From Cephalotrichum gorgonifer (lineage: Eukaryota > Ascomycota > Sordariomycetes > Microascales > Microascaceae): a stretch of 64,000 nucleotides of DNA. The notes below the pieces were generated by a model. The model was not told where the DNA came from and ran no database searches. It saw only the letters and a list, made by a program, of their open reading frames with translations. Below are positions 58,701 to 64,000 of this stretch, one piece after another. The stretch's first letter is position 1. Each line of letters opens with the position of its first letter. Both the position numbers and the translations under genes were made by a program. Where the stretch lies: positions 558,001 to 622,000 of the forward strand of contig ONZQ02000002.1 in assembly GCA_900312665.1 (NCBI GenBank). The letters are read 5' to 3'.

Positions 58701-61121
58701 CATCGAGTCGCTATACTGGGAGGAGCGTGCCGTCGAAGGGGACCTGGCGGAGAATAGCGTGGAGATCGAGTGTAGGGCTGTCGGTCTGAACTTCCGCGAC
58801 GTGTTGATCTCCATGGGCATCGTGCCCAAGTCCACCGAGCACGCCGAGCTTGGTATCGAGGTCGCGGGTGTGATCCGCCGCGTCGGGTCCCAGGTCGAGG
58901 GTCTCCGCGTGGGAGACCGCGTCTTTGCCATCACGCCCAACGGGTCTCTAATGTCGCGCACGACCGTCGTGGCGGCGCTGGTGAAGAGGATACCCGACAG
59001 CCTCAGCTTCGAGAAGGCGGCGACGATCCCCGTCGTGTTCGCCACGGCGCTCCAGGGCCTCCTGAACATGGGACGTCTGGAGAAGGGGCAGACGGTGCTG
59101 ATCCACTCCGCGTGCGGAGGCGTTGGCATGGCGGCGATTCAGATCGCGAAGATGGTGGGCGCCGAGATATATGCCAGCGTCGGGAGCGAGGAGAAGATCC
59201 GATACCTCACGGAGAAGTTTGGGATCCCGCGGGATCACATCTTCAACTCGCGCGACGACTCATTCTACGACGGCGTCATGAGGGCGACGGGGCACAGGGG
59301 TGTCGACCTCGTACTGAACTCGCTCTCGGGAAGCCTGCTCCACGCGTCGTGGAAGTGCGTCGCGCCGTTCGGGATGATGGTGGAGATTGGGAAGCGGGAT
59401 CTCCTGGGCCACGGGAAGCTGGATTTAAATCCGTTCCTGGCGAACAGGACTTACTACTGCTTCGACGGGATGGAGGTTGCGTGGCAGCGGCCGGAGATGA
59501 TGGGAAGGTATGTTCTTCTTTCTTTACCACCTGTTCCACCCTCACCCTTGTTTTCCTTCCTTTTTTGTTTCTTTCCTTTTCCATGCTTCACGGTTTCGTC
59601 CTACCCCATCTCTTGTAAAATACTTTGCAGAGCCCAGGACCTCGGCTAACCCCATCCTAGACTCCTCGAAAAGTTCCTCACCCTCTACGAAGTCGGGCTC
59701 CTCCAACCACTCCCCGAGGTCAAGTACTTCCCTGCCCCCGAGTCTGAAGCCGCATTCAGATTCCTCCAGGGCGGCAGCCATATCGGCAAAGTAGTGGTCA
59801 CCCTCCCCGGCCCGGACTCCCAACAGCCCATTCAGAGCATCCCGGCGGCGCGCCACACGAGGTTTGACCCGCAGGCCAGCTACATTCTCACCGGTGGTCT
59901 CGGGGGCCTGGGTCGCGCGACGGCGACATGGCTTGTCGAGAGGGGAGCCAGGTCGCTTACCTTCCTGTCGAGGAGTGCGGCGAGCGGGGATAATGCCGTT
60001 TTCGTGGCGGAGCTAGAAGCGATGGGGTGTGAGGTCGTGGTTGTGTCCGGGTCTGCGGATAAGCTCGAGGATGTGGAGCGTGCTGTGAAAGAGTGCCCGC
60101 GTCCGATTAAGGGGGTGTTCCACATGGCCATGGTTCTAGAGGTAAGTTGGGTCACCCGTCCTTTTACTTTCCTTTCCTCCACCTACTGCTCTTATTCTTC
60201 ACCCCTTTTAAGAGCTACGGAACTAACGTATTCTAGGACGCTCCCCTTATTGAAATGACCTTCTCCCAGTGGCACGCGGCCGTCAAGCCGAAGGTAGATG
60301 GCGCATGGAACCTCCACACCGCGCTCCTCCCCCACACACTGGACTTCTTCTTCCTCGCCAGCTCCGTCGTAACCACAACCCACCAGCCTGGCCAGGGCAA
60401 CTACGGCGCAGGAAACACCTTCCTCGAGGCCCTCTGCCAGTACCGTCTCGGCCTCGGCCTCCCCGCCTCGGTCCTGGGCATCTGCCCGATCCGTGGGGTA
60501 GGCTTCGTGGCCGACAGCCCCGCGGCGCAACGCAATATGCGTGCGCAGGGAATCTACGACCTCGGGGAGCAGGCATTCCTGGAATACCTCGGGCACTCGC
60601 TCCTCCTCAACGGGACGAGGACGGCCAGCGCGGGCCCGGCGGCGGCGCCGCCCCGGGCGTGGAAGAACGAGGCGCAGGTCGTGATGGGGTTGCACTCGGA
60701 GAAGGACCTCGAGGACGCGGACAACCCGACGAACTGGAGGCGGGACAGGAGAATGGGGAGCTACCACAACGTGCACCGGAGCTCGGGGGCCGTGACGTCG
60801 TCGGACTCCTCGGGGCTCAAGAGCTTCCTCGCCAGCGCGGCGGAGGACCCGGATATCCTGGACTCGGAGGCCGGGGTGGAGTTCTTGGCGGGAGAGATCG
60901 GGAGGAAGGTGTATAGCATCATGCTGAGGGAGGGGGACATCGATACGGGCATCAGCCTGGCGGCCCTGGGCGTGGACTCGCTCATGGCGACGGAGCTCAG
61001 GAGGTGGTTCAGGCAGGTGTTTGGGCTGAAGGTGGGCGTGCTGGAGGTGCTTGGGGCTGGGTCGCTGCTGCAGCTCGGGAGGGTTGTTGGGGAGGGCATT
61101 AAGGGAAAGACAGAGCCATAG
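52706..61121 (+). CDS. Highly reducing type I polyketide synthase (KS-AT-DH-MT-ER-KR-ACP)
   Basis: Iterative multidomain synthase building a reduced, C-methylated polyketide. Nine exons are inferred: 52706-53283, 53372-53792, 54096-54309, 54438-54550, 54632-55064, 55158-55607, 55667-59507, 59661-60141 and 60237-61121, about 2471 residues. KS: Cys200 in KTGCSAS, His335 in CHGTGT, His370 in NVGHSEG. AT: FSGQGAQWAG and Ser633 in GHSSGEIAGAYASG. DH: His944 in HKVRQDVVFP (Gly of HX3GX4P replaced by Gln) and Asp1112 in HPAVIDSCFQ. MT: LEVGAGTGG (1369-1377), an intact SAM site. ER: HSACGGVG (1883-1890). KR: TGGLGGLG (2094-2101) and Tyr2233 in GNYGAGN. ACP: Ser2425 in GVDSLMATEL. No thioesterase, condensation or reductase domain follows, so release needs another enzyme. 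Splice phases all agree; the 303-nt second intron is the longest. No tailoring genes are adjacent. Confidence 0.95.
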
Positions 61122-61534
61122 TAGGGGGGGGTTACGAGGGGTATAAGTGAGTGTGAGCTTGAGCTTGCCGGACGGATGGTTGTTTTTGACGAGGTGTTTA
61201 CGAGGATGAGCACGACGACATGAGCATGATGAGGATGCACGACCGACCACGACCACGAGACGAATTTCTTTTGAATTTCCTTTGTCTGGATGGGATTTCA
61301 GTCTTTTTTCCCCTTTCCCTTCCTTTCCTTTCTCCATTTTCTTCATAATAGTCCCGCTTCTGTTTTTTTTTTTTTTTTTTTTCCTTTTCTTCCTTGGACA
61401 CGACCAACTCTAGGTCCCACGAGCACGATGCGATAAACAGAATGGAATAATGTTTTGTAGTTTCGATCTGATACGTTTATAATGGTTTATTAGGACACGA
61501 AAATACTAGTTTGATATAGCACTAGTTATACCTC
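61122..61534. other. Intergenic region between the polyketide synthase and tRNA-iMet
   Basis: The 3' flank of the polyketide synthase. It contains a 20-T run at 61363-61382 on the plus strand and AT-rich DNA that could hold 3'-end signals. No gene seen. Confidence 0.55.
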
Positions 61535-61606
61535 AGCATTGTAGCTCAGAGGTAGAGCACTGGGCTCATAACCCAGGGGTCCTAGGATCGACACCTAGCA
61601 ATGCTA
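61535..61606 (+). tRNA. Initiator tRNA-Met (CAT)
   Basis: A 72-nt cloverleaf: acceptor AGCATTG/CAATGCT with A73, D stem GCTC/GAGC, anticodon stem CTGGG/CCCAG around CTCATAA, and T stem CTAGG/CCTAG around ATCGACA. The A1:U72 pair, three consecutive G:C pairs below the anticodon loop, and A at positions 54 and 60 of the T loop are eukaryotic initiator features, which separates it from elongator tRNA-Met. A T-run at about 61623-61634 can serve as the RNA polymerase III terminator. Confidence 0.94.
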
Positions 61607-63581
61607 CTCGTGCATAATAACGTTTTTTTTTTTTTACCTTTCTCTCTCCTTTTGAAGAGGAAAAACATTGCAAGAAAAAGAAAGTGGACCCGCGTGCAGT
61701 ATGAGCGGGGGAAACTTGGTTTGTATCTCCACTATTACAACATACTCGCATTAGTTACCACAGGTTCGGTAATAGAAATCATGTTTTACTCTCCACGGCG
61801 TCATTGTTCCGGTTTTTATTTCATTATCGGGGTGGTGTTAGCAACCGAGGCCCTCGACGACTGCAAGTAGACAAGGAGAGTTTTGAGTTTATTGGCGGGA
61901 CGACGAATGACGGCGGCTGGGATTAGATTAGACAAACGCCCATATTCGAAGTTGGAGCTACGATATTCTACAGTACTAGGCCATCCGTACCCGCCCGCTC
62001 AAACACCCGAAGCTCGCCCGCCGATCACCGAGCTCTGAACCGAACTAAAACATGCACCCACTGCCGTCCCGGCTAGTTCTCGCGAGTGGAGTTCGCGCGA
62101 ACGCGAGCATGCGGAGAAATGGGGTAATATTAGGCAGGTCTAAGCTACTTCGGGATAGATAGAACGTGACTGGTCCCTTGTCATGGCTTCGCGCGGAAAG
62201 CTGTTATCGGACGGTTCCTGAGTTTTTCTGGAGAAGACGAAGGGGGAAGCGAGCAGGAAATCGCCGCATGACTGACTCCCCAATCTGGCTGGTGTGGGCA
62301 TCGCATGAACCTGAGAAATTTGCAGATGGTGCTCCCTCTCCCTCGGGTGGTTCCTTCCCTGTCTTGTTGTAGATCTTTGTTTACTTGTACTTTGTACAGT
62401 TTCGCGGTTTTTTTTTCGGGCGTCCGAGAGCGGGCGCCTCTATTATTAGTTTACCACACGTTTTGATAAATGGAGGGCTCTCTTTGTTTACCCGTGCTCG
62501 TGTCTTCGTGCCTGGTCTGATCTGGTACAGTCACTTCCACTTTCTGGTGTGGCATGGCCTCTCGTTTCCGGGTCAGTCGGCGTTCCCGGGTGACAGTCGC
62601 GTGCGGTGCAACCATCCTCCTGGCCGAAACCGATGACCTCAGGGGGAGAAAGGGGTGCACTGGAATAGAACGGGGTTTCTGCTTGGACATGGTCATGATA
62701 CTAATAATGCTTGGCTGGTGATGGCGATGGGGATGCGTGAGGCATGTTCTCTGGCAAGGGAGAGTATTGGTACTTCGCTGCGCCTTGCCATCTTGTAGGT
62801 ACATGTTGTAATACCGATGACAGCTGATAGTCCGCTCCTCCCTCCATCACCGGCTTTGATCGATCCATGACGCTCGTACTCGAATGAATGCCCTAAAGTG
62901 GGCACTGTTAGGACCAAACAGTGGGCGGAGGCACTGTATTCATTCATTGCTCTAGAGGTAGAAACCAGAAGATTAGCACCTGAACGGCGCAGCTCACACG
63001 GCCCTGGCCCGGACCTGTCAGAAGTTTCCCCCACGGCACCTCGGACTTAATGCGGGAAAGGAGTGTGACAAAATTTTCGCACTCCCCATTTCAACGCGCC
63101 ACACCCGCACCAGCCGATGGACCGAGCTCCACCTCCCTCCCTCCTTGCCCCCAAACACCAAATCAAACGCAGGCCATTTTTTTTTATCACCCGAGAGGAG
63201 CGTCATATTCCATTCCATCACGGCCACCGTCCCTCTTTCAACCTCCCCACCCGCTCCCATCGCTCGGGATCCCTTGCGCATCCATCTTTTTTTGTTTCCT
63301 TTTAATACCGGGAATTAAGCTTCCCGTCGAATCCCTCGAGCTATCTAATACTCTCGCAAACTAATCATCCCACCTCCGACCGGTCGACCCAGCTCGAAGC
63401 CGAAACCCGAAGCGACCGCCGCCGAACAAAGCAGAGCAGTCAAGAGGCAAGAGAGCCATCGCGAGAGCGACCTCTTTGTCCGCGAATCCTCGACCAAAAA
63501 TCCCAGTCTCCCCGGAGCGACGCAGATCCTCCTCGGCCCGCCCTGTACTCGATGGTCGCGCCGCTATAGCGCCATTTCAAG
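61607..63581. other. Intergenic region upstream of MDM34
   Basis: About 2 kb with no supported gene. Short overlapping ORFs only. The final 300 bp are a C/A-rich leader before the MDM34 start. Confidence 0.5.
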
Positions 63582-63848
63582 ATGGCCTTCAACTTCAACT
63601 GGTCGCCGCTCACCGCGGACGAGCACTTCTACAACCGCGCCAAGGACCTGCTCACGAGGGCTCTTAACAAGTCGCCGAAGCCGCCCATCATCGTCGATGA
63701 CATCCTCGTATCCGACTTCAACCTGGGCTCCGTGCCGCCCGACCTCGAGATCCTCGAGATCGGTGACCTTGCCGAGGATAGGTTCCGCGGCATTTTCAAG
63801 ATGTGCTACTCGGGGGATGCGTCCGTGACGTTGAAGACCCGCGTTCAG
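63582..63848 (+). CDS. MDM34: MDM34/Mmm2, ERMES complex subunit (first exon; rest beyond the window)
   Basis: Outer-mitochondrial-membrane subunit of the ER-mitochondria encounter structure, a lipid-transfer tether. The visible first exon encodes 89 residues, MAFNFNWSPLTADEHFYNRA then KPPIIVDDILV, SVPPDLEILEIGDLAEDRF and RGIFKMCYSGDA, which is the start of the SMP domain and diagnostic for Mdm34. It ends in phase 0 at a GTATGG donor at 63849. No convincing acceptor with continuing sequence is seen before 64000, so the gene is truncated by the window edge. The start sits in an AAGATGGCC context. Confidence 0.93.
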
Positions 63849-64000
63849 GTATGGGAATGTCGTTTTTTTTCTTTGATCATCCGTTGCTCGAATAACGCCT
63901 GGCCCGTGGATATTGCGCCGTGCGATAATTTCGCACTTTCCACGGGTGTGATCGTGATGCTTCAATTGCCTCTCGTCGCATCACGCGACCCGACACTGAA

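Noticed and set aside
1..64000. CRISPR array, rRNA operon, autonomous transposase or viral gene
   Set aside because: None seen on reading both strands; the only repeats are those listed.

Overview
The window reads as nuclear DNA of a filamentous ascomycete, most likely Sordariomycetes-like; no species call is made. Genes carry short GT-AG introns, mostly 59-160 nt, with CTAAC-type branch sites. Coding DNA is GC-rich, intergenic stretches are long, and the housekeeping set is fungal (SUV3, NUP170/NUP155, ERG28, GAL7, ADA2, MDM34).

Layout. 0.4-2.0 kb: an alpha/beta hydrolase of the CGI-58/ABHD4-5/Cld1 family. 2.0-8.7 kb: gene-poor DNA holding a non-autonomous inverted-repeat element interrupted by an assembly gap. 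8.7-21.5 kb: a serine-rich disordered protein, a ubiquitin C-terminal hydrolase, the mitochondrial RNA helicase SUV3, a longin R-SNARE, a frameshifted coiled-coil gene, a small ORF ending in SKL, a G-patch protein, a membrane-anchored SDR and tRNA-Glu(CTC). 21.5-26.1 kb: mostly empty, except for a two-exon gene for a 103-residue secreted eight-cysteine protein. 26.1-44.5 kb: a zinc-knuckle protein with a reading-frame break, a disordered nuclear-type protein, NUP170, very-long-chain 3-ketoacyl-CoA reductase, ERG28, GAL7, ADA2 and a Ych1/Acr2-like rhodanese phosphatase. 44.5-52.7 kb: 8 kb of gene-poor, C-tract-rich DNA with a second assembly gap and only weak ORFs. 52.7-61.1 kb: a nine-exon highly reducing polyketide synthase (KS-AT-DH-MT-ER-KR-ACP). 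61.5 kb: initiator tRNA-Met. 63.6 kb to the end: first exon of the ERMES subunit MDM34.

How they fit. Most genes are independent housekeeping functions: ER lipid synthesis (3-ketoacyl-CoA reductase, ERG28), ER-mitochondria contacts (MDM34), mitochondrial RNA turnover (SUV3), chromatin (ADA2), nuclear pore (NUP170) and the Leloir pathway (GAL7). Two accessory loci stand out. The polyketide synthase has every catalytic domain but no visible tailoring, transporter or regulator gene beside it, and three exact 19-bp repeats in its leader. The secreted cysteine-rich protein gene starts with a 6-nt first exon, so simple ORF calling misses it.

Exon boundaries were inferred by eye from splice signals, reading phase and remembered family motifs; no alignment or transcript data were available.
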